Shown in pieces: positions 37,247 through 49,374 of a DNA stretch of 64,000 nt. The DNA is from Theropithecus gelada (lineage: Eukaryota > Chordata > Mammalia > Primates > Cercopithecidae): the NCBI RefSeq assembly GCF_003255815.1, contig NC_037669.1, positions 129,991,215 through 130,055,214 on the forward strand, read 5' to 3'. Under the pieces are notes generated by a model that was given only the letters and a program-made list of their open reading frames with translations, did not search any database and was not told the DNA's origin. The number at the start of each line of letters is the position of its first letter. The stretch's first letter is position 1. The position numbers and the translations under genes are program-made.

Positions 37247-37611
37247 TGTATTAGTTCATTCTCACACTGCTAATATTTACTGAAGACTGGATAACTTATA
37301 AAGAAAAGAGGTTTAATTGACTCACAGTTCAGCACAGCTGGGGAGCCCTCAGGAAACTTACAATGATAGCAGAAAGAGAAGAAAACATATCCTGCTTCAC
37401 ATGGAGAAAGCAAGGAGAAGTGGCAAGCAAAGGGTAAAATCCCCTTATAAAACCATCAGATCTCATGAGAACTCACTCAGTATCACAAGAACAGCATGAT
37501 GGTAACTGTCCCCATGATTAAATTACCTTCCACTGGGTCCCTCCCATGACATGTTAGGATCATGAGGATTACAATTCAAAATGAGATTTGGGTGGGAACA
37601 CAGACATATCA
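37247..37611 (-). mobile_element. MaLR 3' LTR (left copy)
   Basis: 365 bp. On the plus strand it starts 'tgtattagttcattctcaca' and ends 'cacagacatatca'. It holds 'taaaaccatcagatctcatg' and the 'gagatttgggtggg' end that are standard for THE1/MST LTRs read in reverse. Confidence 0.93.
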
Positions 37612-39158
37612 TTCTGTCCCTGGCTGCTCCAAGATCTCATGTCCTCATATTTCAAAACACAATTATGCCCTTTCCAACAGTTCCCTAACTTCTTAGCTCA
37701 TTTCAGCATTAAACAAAAGTCTAAGTCCATAGTCTTAGCTGAGATAAGGCAAGTCACTTTCAACTATGAGCCTGTAAAATTAAAAGCAAGTTAGTTACTT
37801 CCTAGATACAATGGAGGTACATGCATTGGGTAAATAGAATCATTCTAAATGGGGAAATTGGCCAAAACAAAGGGACCACACACCTCATCCAAGTCTGAAA
37901 TCCAGTGGGAAGTCAAATCTTAAAGCTCCAAAATGATCTCCTTTGACTCCATGTCTCACATCTAGGTCATGTAGATGCAAGAGATGGGCTCCCACTGCCT
38001 TGGACAGCTCTAGCCTTGTGGCTTTGCAGGGTACAACCCCCGCTCCTGGCTGCTTTCATGGGCTGGTGTTAATTATCTGCAGCTTTTATAGGTGCATGGT
38101 GCAAGCTATTGGTGGATCTACCATTCTGAGGTCTGGAGGATGGTGGCTGTCTTCTCACAGCTCCACCAGGGCAGTGAGTGCCCCAGTGGGGTCTCTACGT
38201 GAGGGCTCTGATACAACATTTCCCTTCTGCACTACCCTAGCAGAGGTTCTCCATGAGGGCTCTACCCCTGCAGCAAACTTCTGCCCGGACATTCAGGCAT
38301 TTCCATACATTCTCTGAAATCTAGGTGGAGGTTCTCAAACCTCGGTTATTGACTATATGCACCCACAATATCAATGCCATATGTAAGCCACCAAGGCTTG
38401 GGGCTTGTGCCCTCTGAAGCAATGGCCTGAGCTGTACATTAGCCCCTTTTAGCCATGGCTGGAGCCAAAAATGCCAGGATGCAGGGTACCATGCCTGGAG
38501 GCTGCATAGAACAGGGGGAGCCTGGGCCTGGCCCATAAAACCATTTGTCCCTTTTAGTCCTACAGACCTGTGATGGGAGGGACTGCTGTGAATGTCTCTG
38601 ACATGCCCTGGTGACATCTTCCCCATTGTCTTGATGATTAACATTTGGCTCCTAATTCCTTATGCAAATTTCTGCAGCAGGTTTGAATTTCTCCCCCAAA
38701 AAATGAGGTTTTCTTTTATATCACATCATTAGACTGCAGATTTTTCAAACTTTTTATGCCGTGCTTCTTCTTGAATGCTTTGCAGCTCAGAAATTTCTTC
38801 CACTAGATATGCCAAATCATCTCTCTCAAGTTCCTAGTTCCATAGATCTCTAGGACAGTAGCAAAATGCTGCCAGTCTCTTTGCATTTCAAGAGTGACAT
38901 CTACTCCAATTCCCAACAAGTTCCTCATCTCCATCTGAGACCACCTCAGCCTGGACTTCATTGTCCACATCACTATCAGCAATTTTGTCAAAGCCATTCA
39001 ACAAGTCTCTAGGGAGTTTCAAAGTTCCCCACATCTTTCTGTCTACTTCTGAGCCCTCCAAGCTGTTCCAAACTCTGCCTATTACCAAGGTCAAAAGTTG
39101 CTTCCACATTTTCATGTATCTTTAGAGCAGCACCCCACTCTCCACAGTACTAGTTTAC
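37612..39158 (-). pseudogene. MaLR internal region, gag-like remnant
   Basis: The element-strand frame at 38888-39115 includes 'MKMWKQLLTLV', 'SLEGSEVDRKMW' and 'DVDNEVQAEVVSDGDEELVGNW', a familiar MaLR interior product often described as gag-derived. Further on, the antisense frame 38321-38644 belongs to the same interior. Stops break the reading repeatedly, and there is no protease or polymerase. The segment next to the right LTR (39141-39158) is where the primer site would lie. Confidence 0.8.
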
Positions 39159-39524
39159 TGTATTATTCTGTTCTCATAATGCTAATAAAAACATACCCAA
39201 GACTGAGTAATTTCTAAGAGAAAGAGGCTTAATTTACTCACAGCACAGTTGGGGAGCCCTCAGGAAACTTACAATATTGGCATAAGGGGAAGAAAACACA
39301 TCCTTCACGTGGCAGCAGCAAAAATAAGTGGCAAGCAAAGGGGAAAAATCCCTCATAAAACCATCAGATCTCATGAGAACTCACTCACTATAATGAGAAC
39401 AGCATGAGGGCAACCATTCCCATGATTAAATTACCTCCCACTGGGTCCCTTCCACGACACGTGAATATTACAGGAACTACAATTCAAGATGAGATTTGGG
39501 TGGGAACACAACCAAACAATATCA
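39159..39524 (-). mobile_element. MaLR 5' LTR (right copy)
   Basis: 366 bp, starting 'tgtattattctgttctcata' and ending 'aaccaaacaatatca' on the plus strand. It is the promoter-side LTR for the antisense element and pairs with 37247-37611. Confidence 0.93.
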
Positions 39525-39529
39525 CAAGG

Positions 39530-41867
39530 TAAAGGAAAGGAGAAAGTATTGTGTATTTTTTTAAATGTGTTTGTTCAAGTACATGAGAGTAATAAGAGTC
39601 ATTACATCTCACTGATTGGTTGTCAGAGGAAATGTGATAATGGAGCTCAGCATCTCATACAGGCTTACCATATATTAAGCACTAACTAAAGTTAGGTCAT
39701 TGTTATTAACCTTTAAACTTGGTTTGCCTCTTAGTGGTTCAAAATATTCTCATTGCTCTATATAAGTAGACAACATGCATCCAGCTCACTATTAGAAACA
39801 GAGTTTGGGAGTTGAGAATTCCCAAATGCTTCCTCGTAAGCAACAAAAGAAAAAAGTCACTCATTCCTTTGGTCCTGCACTTTATTCTCATGGGTAGCTT
39901 ATGACCTATAACTTACAAGTAGGGTTTTCCCTCTTTTAATCATAGAACTACAAAGTATTCACATTGGAATCATTTTAAAGATCATCTATTTGTACCCTAT
40001 CAGTTGGCAGGTAAGATTGTTCCCCTTAAAATAAACTATTTTTGCCCAGTTTATCCAGATAATGAGTGACATAATATATCTCAAATTCTGGCTTTCTGCC
40101 TGTAAACTCCTATTTTTATATTAGTTCTTCTTTATTCTTTAAAAATTATTGTAATTCTTACTAAAACCCACTATTTTAAGAGTTGTATATAATAAGGATT
40201 TATAATAAAGATTAATGTCAGAATACGTGGATACAAAATGATACCACCACACTTTTCCCATTTCCCTAATCTAAACTTACAACCTCATCATAAATTTTTT
40301 TCTGTGTAAACAGAATACTTAATTCCTGCTTTCCAAATCATGCTTATATTTCTAAGTATATCATAATTCTATTAAGAATAATGGACATTAAAACTTCATT
40401 AATATTTATTATGAGGTACAAATAGATCATATTCATATCTCCTAGAATTTGCACTATACACAGTAATCAAACTGTTATTGTAAAGCTCTTAAATGCTAAA
40501 TTAGAGAGAAAGTGCAAGATACATTTTTATTCACTGATATCTCTCCCTTGTGTTCCAACTTTGTGTGATAAGAAAAATCCCATAAGGTACATACTGCAGA
40601 TGGATCAACAGTAGCTACCATACTGTAATTGATATAAAAATGTCTGCATATACTTGACACCAATTTTGTATAGACCTAAATCTGTTAGTCCAAATTCTCA
40701 GGTAACGGAATCTCCAATAGCTTCTTTCCCAGGAGAGTTGTCTCTGTTGACTGGCACTAATTATTATAATCATCCTACATAAAAAGCATAGCACTGCTGC
40801 CATTATGTTACCTCCCTGTCACAAGCAGATCCTGATTTTAGAATTGATGAGCATACAGCAGAAAATTGTCTCAGAGAAGCTCATAAAACTTCAACAAACA
40901 TAAATAATTTGATTTTTGCTATTTCGACAGGCATTATAAGGCATTTGGGAGGACAAAACTTCTAGAGTCTAAAAATGTAAACATGTAACTCTCATGTGAC
41001 CATAAGAAGTAATTATCTTGGCAGCTGAAAGAAGACAATGATAGACTTAAAAGAGAATATGCAGAAGCATAGAAATCCTGACTCTACATATCCTAAGTTC
41101 TTATCCTCAGAGATCCATTCAGATCATGACTGGCCCTACGTAAGTTTAAGAAGTGGATAATGCTATTTTCACAATACCCAGTCCTATTTCTAAGAATTTT
41201 TCCTCATTTCAAGACGCCAGTTTTCTACACAACCAAGAACTCATTGCCCAAAACTTCTCTCCTATTCCAGAAGTCAGACTTGTGTCAGATTGCTCATATT
41301 GGGGTTTGGGGGGAACCTCTGCAGAGATTGTATTAGCCATGTAAACTTAAAGTTACTTTGTTTCTTCGATTCTTAATCTACAAAAACTAGGTAAGATCTA
41401 CTTCACTGAGAGGTACTGAGAGGTTACTGAGAGGGTTTGTACAGAGGACATATATGAAAGAGTATTATACAAACTGTGAAGCAGTATGACATTATATTTG
41501 TCATGTATATACCAGTACAGGTTTCATGTAGTATACTATCTCTGTACATTGAACATTTTCTCAAATTATGAATGTCAATATTTTTAAGATATCAAAGACT
41601 AGCAAAAAAAATGGGATAGTTTGAGAGCCCAGAGAGGCTTTTCTGTTACCACAGAAATAGGTAGCTGTCTTCTGTACCTGGAAGTCTAACATTGTCCTAA
41701 GCCAACTCCGGCACAAAGAATGCCATAGTTAGCAAGGCAGGATTTTTTCCAGTGTTAGGCTGGTATATCTCAACATATCTATGGTTACCTAGAACCCAGA
41801 ACTACTTTCTCTAAGTCACTGAATTTTCTATAGTTGCACTATGAAAGATGACATGAAATAGCCAGAA
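39530..41867. other. No recognised feature
   Basis: 2.3 kb of AT-rich unique-looking sequence. Frames of 62-66 codons (39489-39689, 40615-40803, 41153-41344) have no domain and no supporting context. Confidence 0.45.
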
Positions 41868-42190
41868 TTCTTTCATTAACAAGTAGAGAAACCCAACTTA
41901 AATTGATTTAAGCACAAGTAATTTGTTAGAGCAAAACACAAACTGGCTTCAGGCATAAATGAATCACTATATCCAAATGATGTCAGAAACCTATCTCTTT
42001 CTGTCTCTTATTTCTGCTTGCTTCTGTATTGGCTTCTTTCTTAGGAATTACCTCTGTATGTGGTAGAATTATGGTCAGGCTTTCATCCTCCTAGATCAGC
42101 TATCCTGCCAGAATGAGAGCTTCCATTTTTCCAATGGTTTCAGAAAAATCCCCAGAAATAATGCTCATCGAAAAAGGTTGGAAGGCCTGG
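41868..42190. mobile_element. Ancient interspersed repeat, family uncertain
   Basis: 'cagaattctttcattaacaa', 'cccaacttaaattgatttaa', 'ggcttcaggcataaatgaat', 'atgatgtcagaaacctatct' and a C/T-rich stretch follow the order of a common ancient mammalian repeat. I recognise the layout but cannot name it. Confidence 0.45.
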
Positions 42191-42857
42191 TTTGGATTTG
42201 AGCCAAAATGGAATAATTTAGAATGGAAAAAAGATGATTCTCCAGAGAAAATCAAGTTGTTGTTATGAGAAGAATGGAGAGTGGATGTTGGTCCGGCAAA
42301 AACAACAGATGTCCACTACATGCCCAGGCTCCATCACTGAAGACGTCCTGGGAACAGTCCACTGAAGTTTTATCCCTCTTAGGGGCTACTTTGTATTTGG
42401 AGATTGCTGTTTTCAAAAATCATATTTGACTTCCAAGTGTACAATTACTTTTATACTCAACTCAGAGAGGGCTATATTAAACAATTTATACAGCAGCAGG
42501 TGTTGCATCTTATGAATAGAATAAATTAATCCTACAGATATAATCTGACCTTGCCAGATCCCACAGGGAAAGAAATGTGCTTTATGCACAGTTGAGGTTG
42601 AGTTGCATGATAATCACGTATTATACAATTTCATGTGAGCTGTGCTAAATGCCAGGTTTTACAAAAATCAGTGTGATATTTTTTCTAGAAATGGAGCTAA
42701 CAATTATTTTCAAATTCAGAGCTAGTTAAAATTGATTGATACAGGATAATTTCTCTGGGTAGAATTGAAAATTAATGAGTGTTTCTTTGTAATAATAATC
42801 TTATATAAGACCAGTATATTTCTACATTTTAAGTTAATTTTCTGTCAGTAAATGGCT
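42191..42857. other. No recognised feature
   Basis: Unique-looking sequence with nothing I can support. Confidence 0.45.
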
Positions 42858-42995
42858 TTGTGAAACTTTGGAAAAGGCAGACAAATGTCAAATCCTCATG
42901 GTACCACTTGCAAGTTGTATGACCTTGCAACATTTCTTAACTACTATGGCCTCAGTGAGTTTATTTGCAAAACAGTAATATCAACTAATTGCCTG
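42858..42995 (+). mobile_element. MIR, sense
   Basis: 'caaatcctcatggtaccact', 'gttgtatgaccttgcaacat' and 'ggcctcagtgagtttatttgc' fit the MIR core. Confidence 0.7.
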
Positions 42996-43667
42996 AGTGC
43001 AGGAGATTTAACCAGGGGATCCTTTGAGCATTTTTAATATGAGCAAAGCAAAAAGGTACAAAATGCAAAATATATCGAAGGACATAAAAATATCTGTAAA
43101 TATCAATGAAACTTTGATGAAATGAGATAAAATTTCATATAAATATTAATAGCATTGTAGAGTAATATTGACCATATCATTGTTACCAAATGTTTTAGAA
43201 GAAAAAAATAAGTACCATATTTTTTACAAAAAAAAATTACGATAATGGGTTAAATAGCTTACAAATATTGTCAGGATTTTTCACATATAATGGACATACA
43301 TATGGACCAAAGCCAAGAATATTAGGTTTAGAACTGTTTTTATCTACAACTTTTAGGAAAACTTGGAAAATAATTTTCATTGTAAATGTACTAGAAATAA
43401 TATTCCCTATGTTCTCATACACTGAGCTGACAGAAAAATCCCAGTAATTATATACTGTTCTATAAGCTAAATGTAAAGAAAAAATATATTATAAATAAAA
43501 GAGAATTTTTGGGATGGGTGATGTTTTCCTTTGAAACCCAAGCTATTTGCTTTTTAAAATATTCTTATCTTCTAATTCCCTGAATCTTGCCAAATTAGAG
43601 ATTTTGTATTAAAGTTTTTCTCTCAGTTCATGTATTGCCACTGCTTTGGAGTTCGTTTGTATATAAA
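42996..43667. other. No recognised feature
   Basis: AT-rich unique-looking sequence; no frame or repeat is supported. Confidence 0.45.
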
Positions 43668-43915
43668 TCTAGTAAAGTGGCTAAGGACCCAAGCTTTGTT
43701 ATAAAGTAAACCTGAATTCCAATCTCAACTACATCATTTCTCAAATGTGAGGCTGCATGCAGATTGAATAACCATTGTACCTCTATTTCTTCATTTGGAA
43801 AAGGAGGATAACATGTTTACTTCATAGAATTCTTATAGGGATAAAATAAGGTAACATAGAAAGTGGTTTACAAAAAACTTCACACAAGATAAGTGCATGA
43901 TAAATATTATGTGTG
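43668..43915 (+). mobile_element. MIR, sense
   Basis: 'agtaaagtggctaaggaccc', 'gaattccaatctcaactaca', 'gtacctctatttcttcattt', 'ggataacatgtttacttcat' and 'ataaggtaacatagaaagtg' follow the MIR order. Confidence 0.78.
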
Positions 43916-46548
43916 GTATTATCTTTATTATTTCAATTTGTTATAATCACTGTTTCAATGTTTGCATAAAACAAGAGATTCAATTAATCTACTGCATAAA
44001 TGAGATCATCATTTAATAGTTGATGCTGCCACTAAATAGATACAAGTATATGCAGCTTAGAATAAAGAAAAAGTGCATCTTAACTCTCACTCCAAGATAA
44101 AAGATGCTCATGGATAAAAATGTACATTTTTTTGATGAAGGAAAACAAGGTCACATCTGTTAACCAAACTCAAGAAAAATCACGGATATTTCACTTTTTT
44201 TCTAGCACACACAGGTCCTATCTGTGATCAGCATGAAATGCTAGAAGCAATGATAGCAGTTTATGTAATGAACCTGCCTCTCTATTCAAATATTCTTTCC
44301 TGCTCTTCTCAATTTACTCCTCTTGAATGCTCTATCTTGTGAATGTCTTTGTTAGAGGATTTACCACATTACATTGCAATTTTTTCGGTTTCATGTCTGT
44401 CTTTCTTATTTGACTAAGAACTCTTTAAAGATTTCTAAATGATAATCATCTATTTCTAGAGCTTAGCCTGCTGCTTGGTAAATAATAGGCAAACAGTAAA
44501 AGTTTATCAAATTTAGTTTAATTCACTCTTGGAATTTTCAAAGCATCTTTAACTTACATATGAGTGATTTCTTTTTTTGGAAACATTACATCTCAAGTCA
44601 TTATTGACACCAAAGATTCTCCCTCTTTAGATGTTAAATGACAAGTGTAATCAGATTTCTATATGAATTACATGAACATGTGAAAACCCCTGATTCTGAT
44701 GCACTTATGTACATTTTTTTCAAATAGGTTTCAGACCATCTCAATCAGAATATATAAATAATAATTTTACTGTTTTATGGAAATTCAGAACACTAGGATT
44801 TGAAATCATGTGTGAGACATTTGTATTAGTAAATTAGTCACAGTTTTGCATATGAATAGACCTTATGATCCACCTTTGAGATCCTATCATACACCTTAGT
44901 AATCTGCTTCTAAATGCGTATCTGGATTTCTCTTCAATCATTAGTATTTCCTGTAAAAATATTAAAATATAGTCCTGATACAAATGTTTCTTAATGTGGG
45001 TTTAAATTTTTAGCTTCAAAATATTTCAAGTTTCAAAGCAGAAACACTTATATGAAACATTTCCTTTATAAATTTGATGAGACTACACAAATTTGTGATT
45101 TCTTTTCATTAGGCTTCTACCATCTTGGCAAAATATGTTATCATTGTTTACCTCTGAGATTGTCTTGGGACCTGCCACTTGAAGTATTTTTCATACTAAC
45201 TTCCAAATGCTAATAAATGAAACAGAAATATATATCTCTTAGGCTGATGGAAAGTTAAAGCCTAAGTATTTAATTATGACATGATTTACAGACCGAATAC
45301 ATTTGCTTTCAACCTCAAAATGGGTCCTTTTTCCTAAAAAGTGTAGCCTCTCTTTCCCTAATTTTAAGTATTAGTCATTTCTAATACTTTATAGTTTTGA
45401 AAGCATTTTGACATTTTAACTAATACTGTACTATTTCAGAACTCATGTGCTTCTCCTGTGGTTAGTACAAGGAGACAGAAACCAGCCAACAAAGTAAAAC
45501 CCTGACTTTTATTCCAGATCACAGTTTTTCTGGTCTCATTACACATTCGTCCAGCCACTGCTGCCCTCTACTATAGCTCTCACTCTTGCAAGGATTTTAG
45601 TGATGTTTCTTTATATCAACTTTGTATCCAGTATCAACTTATAAGTCAACAGTAACATCCATACAGCAGAGGCACAGAATCATATTCTTATGGAAGCTTG
45701 CATACATTTTCTTTATGTCAAAAATTTAATTTCACTAATTTATTTGCTATACTTCCTTTATAGCCATAATATGCCAGTACCACATTTTAAAACCTATGAA
45801 TTGGAACAAATTAAAACCTATTAATGCTAAGATTCACTTAGCATTTATTAAGAAAAACATAAAATCTATAAATAGACAAGAAAATGTATTTTAAAAGTTG
45901 TCCAAGTTGTGATTCCTACACATTTGTTCATGGACCTTGAAATTCATGGAGATGCTTCAGCTTATGATTGTGAGGCTCTAAACTGCTCACGTGTCATCTT
46001 ACCTTCTTGAATCCTTGCCTGACAGATTTCAGGCTTGCTTAGCAAGCCTCCACAATTGCTTTAACCAGTTCCTTGTAAAGATTTCTACTGGTTCTGCACT
46101 CATGTTAAATTCTAATACAGAATCTGATATCATCAATGCATTACTATATATTATGTACAAAAATCAAAACAACACTAGAACCATATGTACTTCAAGATCC
46201 GACCCAATGTGGGAATGACTTGTATAGGATGCCTGAGTGTCCATCAGTCTACCAGTTTCAGGGTTTTTATTAATCAGGACTCCTTCCTGCTTTTAATAAA
46301 AGGAATATAAAATTAAGAACTGAGACAGTTCTAGATTTAAGCCTTAACTCTGCATCCACAGAACTGGGCAATTCGGGAGAATTATATAATGTCTATCATA
46401 CTGTAAAAAGGCACTAGATACATAATGAACTTCAAGAGATTTGATTACCAGGTCTCCTACAACTCCAAGAAATGCTGGGAACTCCATCTTTTTATGTTTA
46501 TTTACCTATTCGAAAATCACATTACCCTATTACTTTAGGAATAGCCAA
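43916..46548. other. No recognised feature
   Basis: 2.6 kb of AT-rich unique-looking sequence. The only frame above 70 codons (45991-46218) has no recognisable domain, no upstream promoter and no splice signals I trust. Confidence 0.45.
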
Positions 46549-46564
46549 AGATAGACAGACAGAC

Positions 46565-46617
<53 letters not shown>
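46549..46617 (+). repeat. (GACA)n-(GATA)n microsatellite
   Basis: Three GACA units, then about twelve uninterrupted GATA units. It directly abuts the antisense Alu at the side where its tail would be. Confidence 0.97.
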
Positions 46618-46893
46618 TAGACTCTCTGTGTCACCCAGGCTGGAGTGCAGTGACACTATCTTGGCTCACAGCAATCTCTGTCTCCTGGGTTCAAGCAATT
46701 CTTGAGCCTCAGCCTCCCAAGTATCTGGGATTGCAGGCATGCAGCACTGAGCCCGGCTGATTTTTCTATATTTAATAGAGACAAGGTTTTGCTGTGTCAG
46801 CCAGGCTGGTCTCTAACTCCTACCCTCAAGTGATCCACCCATCTTGGCCTCCCAAAGTGCTGGGATTATAGGCGTGAGCCACTGCACCCAGCC
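46618..46893 (-). mobile_element. Alu (S/J-type), antisense, without its poly-T
   Basis: Antisense Alu text from 'actctctgtgtcacccaggc' to 'gccactgcacccagcc'. The usual poly-T and first bases are missing and the GATA array stands in their place. Confidence 0.93.
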
Positions 46894-47239
46894 AAAATAA
46901 TATTTTTAAATCAGAAATCATTCTATAAGGCCAATTAAGCTGGATATTGTCATATGTTGGTTCTAGAAATGATGTGAACTATTTGATATTTTTATTTGCT
47001 AATCTTGGTAACTCTGTTCTATAGCAATTTTAGGATTGTTTTTCTACAACACATTATGACTACAAAGAATTGATAAAGCGACACATTCACTTTACCAATG
47101 TTTACACATTTTTTGAAAGTTATTCTATGGGGAAAAAAACCTGATCATTTTAAATGTAGTGAAGCAGGTGTGTTAGAAAAGATATTAAACATTCTTCAAT
47201 TTTACATTCTTAGGATCTACTTACCCATACGTGCTCTTT
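46894..47239. other. No recognised feature
   Basis: Unique-looking AT-rich sequence. Confidence 0.45.
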
Positions 47240-47998
47240 TTAAAATTTATTATTATTATTCAGATTTTCTGTGGATCAAGAGTAGGTGTATAAACTTACG
47301 GGGTACATAGACTGTTTTGATACAGGTATGCAATGTGAAATAACAACAAACCAAAGCAAAAATGGACAGATAGGATCACATCAAGTTAGAAAGCTTTTGC
47401 ACAGCAAAAGAAGCAACAAAGTGAAGAGACAACCTACAGAATGTGAGAAAATATTTGCAAACTGCCCATCTGACAAAAGATTAATAACCAGAATATATAA
47501 GGAGTTCAAACAGCTCTATTGAAAAAAAAAATCTAATAATCTGATTTTAAAAAATGGGTTTGAGGCCAGGTAGAGTGGCTCACGCCTGTAATCTCAGCAC
47601 TTTGGGAGGCTGAGGTGGGCGGATCACCTGAGGTCGGGAGTTCCAGATCAGCCTAACCAACATGGAGAAACCTCGTCTCTACTAAAAATACAAAAATTAG
47701 CCAAGCATGGTGGCTCAGGCCTGTAATCCCAGCTACCGAGAGGCTGAGGCAGGAGATTCGCTGAACTCAGGAGGCCGAGGTTGCAGTGAGTGGAGATCGT
47801 GCCATTGCACTCCAGCCTGGGCAACAGGAATACATCTCCATCTCAAAAAAGAAGGGGGTTAAAATATTTGAATAGACATTTCTCAAAAGACATACAAATG
47901 GCAAACAGACACATGAAAAGGTGCTCAACATCATTGATTGAGAGAAATGCAAATCAAAACTACAATGAGAAACCATCACACCACAGTTAAAATGCTTC
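47240..47998 (-). mobile_element. 5'-inverted (twin-primed) L1, split by Alu
   Basis: 47240-47340 reads as reversed L1 3'UTR ('acggggtacatagactgttt', 'gatacaggtatgcaatgtg', compare 49102-49142). From about 47345 the text switches to sense L1 ORF2 C-terminal sequence ('gaaagcttttgcacagcaaa'), resumes after the Alu (47564-47852) and ends near 47998. A 3' part in one direction joined to a 5' part in the other is the classic product of twin priming. Confidence 0.7.
47564..47852 (+). mobile_element. AluS-type element, sense
   Basis: Full-length sense Alu starting 'ggccaggtagagtggctcac' with a short A-tail, inserted in the inverted arm of the L1. Minor deletions lie in the right arm ('gctaccgagaggctgagg'). 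Confidence 0.95.
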
Positions 47999-48799
47999 CA
48001 AGTGCTCTTGAGGGTTCAAGAACTGTAGTAATTTATAATTTCTCCTAAAGGACACAGTTTAACTATATCATTTACAAATTTGTCATACAGGAGCTAGGAA
48101 GTCAACCAAGCAAACAACAACCACACCTGAAAGCCCCTTCATTATGGTTTAGTTGTAAGAAAAAAGCTGGGGAAAGGAACCAAATTATTTGGTGAAGCAT
48201 AAACTAGAACTTTCTTAAAGTATCCTCTATAATTCATCCTTTTCAAATGTCAAGCATCTAAATGTACTTCTGATTTTGTCAGTTGCTTGGTGTATTGACT
48301 GGCTTTGTTAAGAGCTACATTTTGCTAATGAGATATAGCATGACTATCTTTTGATAATGAAAGTTTTAGATTACTCAAGTGATTACAAGCATTTGGTGGA
48401 CAATTTTCTCCATCATCCCTAATTGCCAGCACCTTGACTGATTTGAAAAACTAGAGAAGTAATTTGTATTCTTTGTTTTTTTTTTTTTAACTGTGTTTTC
48501 AGCTTTCTGACTTATTGAAAATCTAATATTATGGATGAAATGTATTTGTAATGGAAGGGGGAGGGAAGTGAAGAGATGGGTGTAGGGAGAAACAGAGAAA
48601 AAGATAAAGAGGTGAGGATGCAATATTTTCTCTTCACAGGAGGAAAAAAATGCAGTCATTTCTTCCCATAGATACTAATACTGTTTTTGTGTTTCATTTC
48701 TTCGTGCAATAAATCAACGGTGTCATTTTCTAACTGGTACATACAATAGTAAAAGCATCACAGTGGCTTTCCTGTTATTTTCTTGGAATATTGGCAGGA
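47999..48799. other. No recognised feature
   Basis: Unique-looking sequence; the minus-strand frame at 48375-48659 is unsupported. Confidence 0.45.
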
Positions 48800-48935
48800 G
48801 AAAGTGTGGCCTGATGGAAACAGGACAGAAGTCAGAAGTCCAAAGCTCCAGTTTCATTTCTGCCTCATACTAACAAAGTAATAACCAACAAATTCATCAC
48901 CCTGCTATTTCCTCGCCCCAAATGCTTACCACAAA
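48800..48935 (+). mobile_element. Weak MIR-like fragment
   Basis: 'gtgtggcctgatggaaacag' and 'cagaagtcagaagtccaaag' with 'agtttcatttctgcctcata' resemble the start of MIRb. Diverged and short. Confidence 0.45.
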
Positions 48936-49044
48936 AGTTTTGTGGCAGTAAAAGAAAATAATCCATACAAAATATATGTAAACACTGGAAGATGTTACAA
49001 ATGAATGTTAAAGGAAAATTTTTCTTTCTTTTTCTATATTTAAG

Positions 49045-49262
49045 AGACACGAGGTTTAATTTTTTTTGAATTTTTATGGGTACATAGTAGATGCATATAT
49101 TTACGGGGTACATGAGATATCTTGATACAGGCATACAATGTGCAATACTGACGTCAGGGTAAATGAGATATCCATCACCTCAAGCATTTATCATTTCTTT
49201 GTGTCACAATCATTCCAATTATACTCTTCTGGTTATTTAAAAATGTACAATAAAGATCATTT
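49045..49262 (-). mobile_element. L1 3' end (L1PB/L1MA-type), antisense
   Basis: Reversed L1 3'UTR: 'atttttatgggtacatagta', 'ttacggggtacatgagat', 'gatacaggcatacaatgtgc', 'gtaaatgagatatccatcac'. Severely 5'-truncated. Confidence 0.8.
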
Positions 49263-49374
49263 CTATCCTCTTTCTTCCTCAAAACATTTTATATTTAGAT
49301 GTTTTGCCAAAAAACAACCAAATAAAAAAGCCCTCTTTATTGTGCAGGAGGCAACAACTAACTCACTAGTCTTC

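Larger units (their letters stand above)
37247..39524 (-). mobile_element. Complete MaLR provirus (THE1/MST-type), antisense
   Basis: A 2278-bp element with two LTRs (37247-37611 and 39159-39524), both running TG to CA on the element strand. It is bounded by perfect 5-bp duplications CAAGG at 37242-37246 and 39525-39529. The internal part is the usual non-coding-for-pol MaLR interior of about 1.5 kb. Element length and LTR length (365/366 bp) suit THE1 best; MST is the alternative. The LTRs differ from each other at roughly a fifth of positions by eye, so the insertion is old. It cannot move by itself, because MaLRs depend on enzymes from elsewhere. Confidence 0.95.

Noticed and set aside
37943..38317. 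124-codon plus-strand frame
   Set aside because: It is antisense to the MaLR interior; the element's own reading direction is minus.
45991..46218. 75-codon frame in otherwise unique sequence
   Set aside because: No recognisable domain, start context or neighbouring signals; length is within chance for this amount of DNA.
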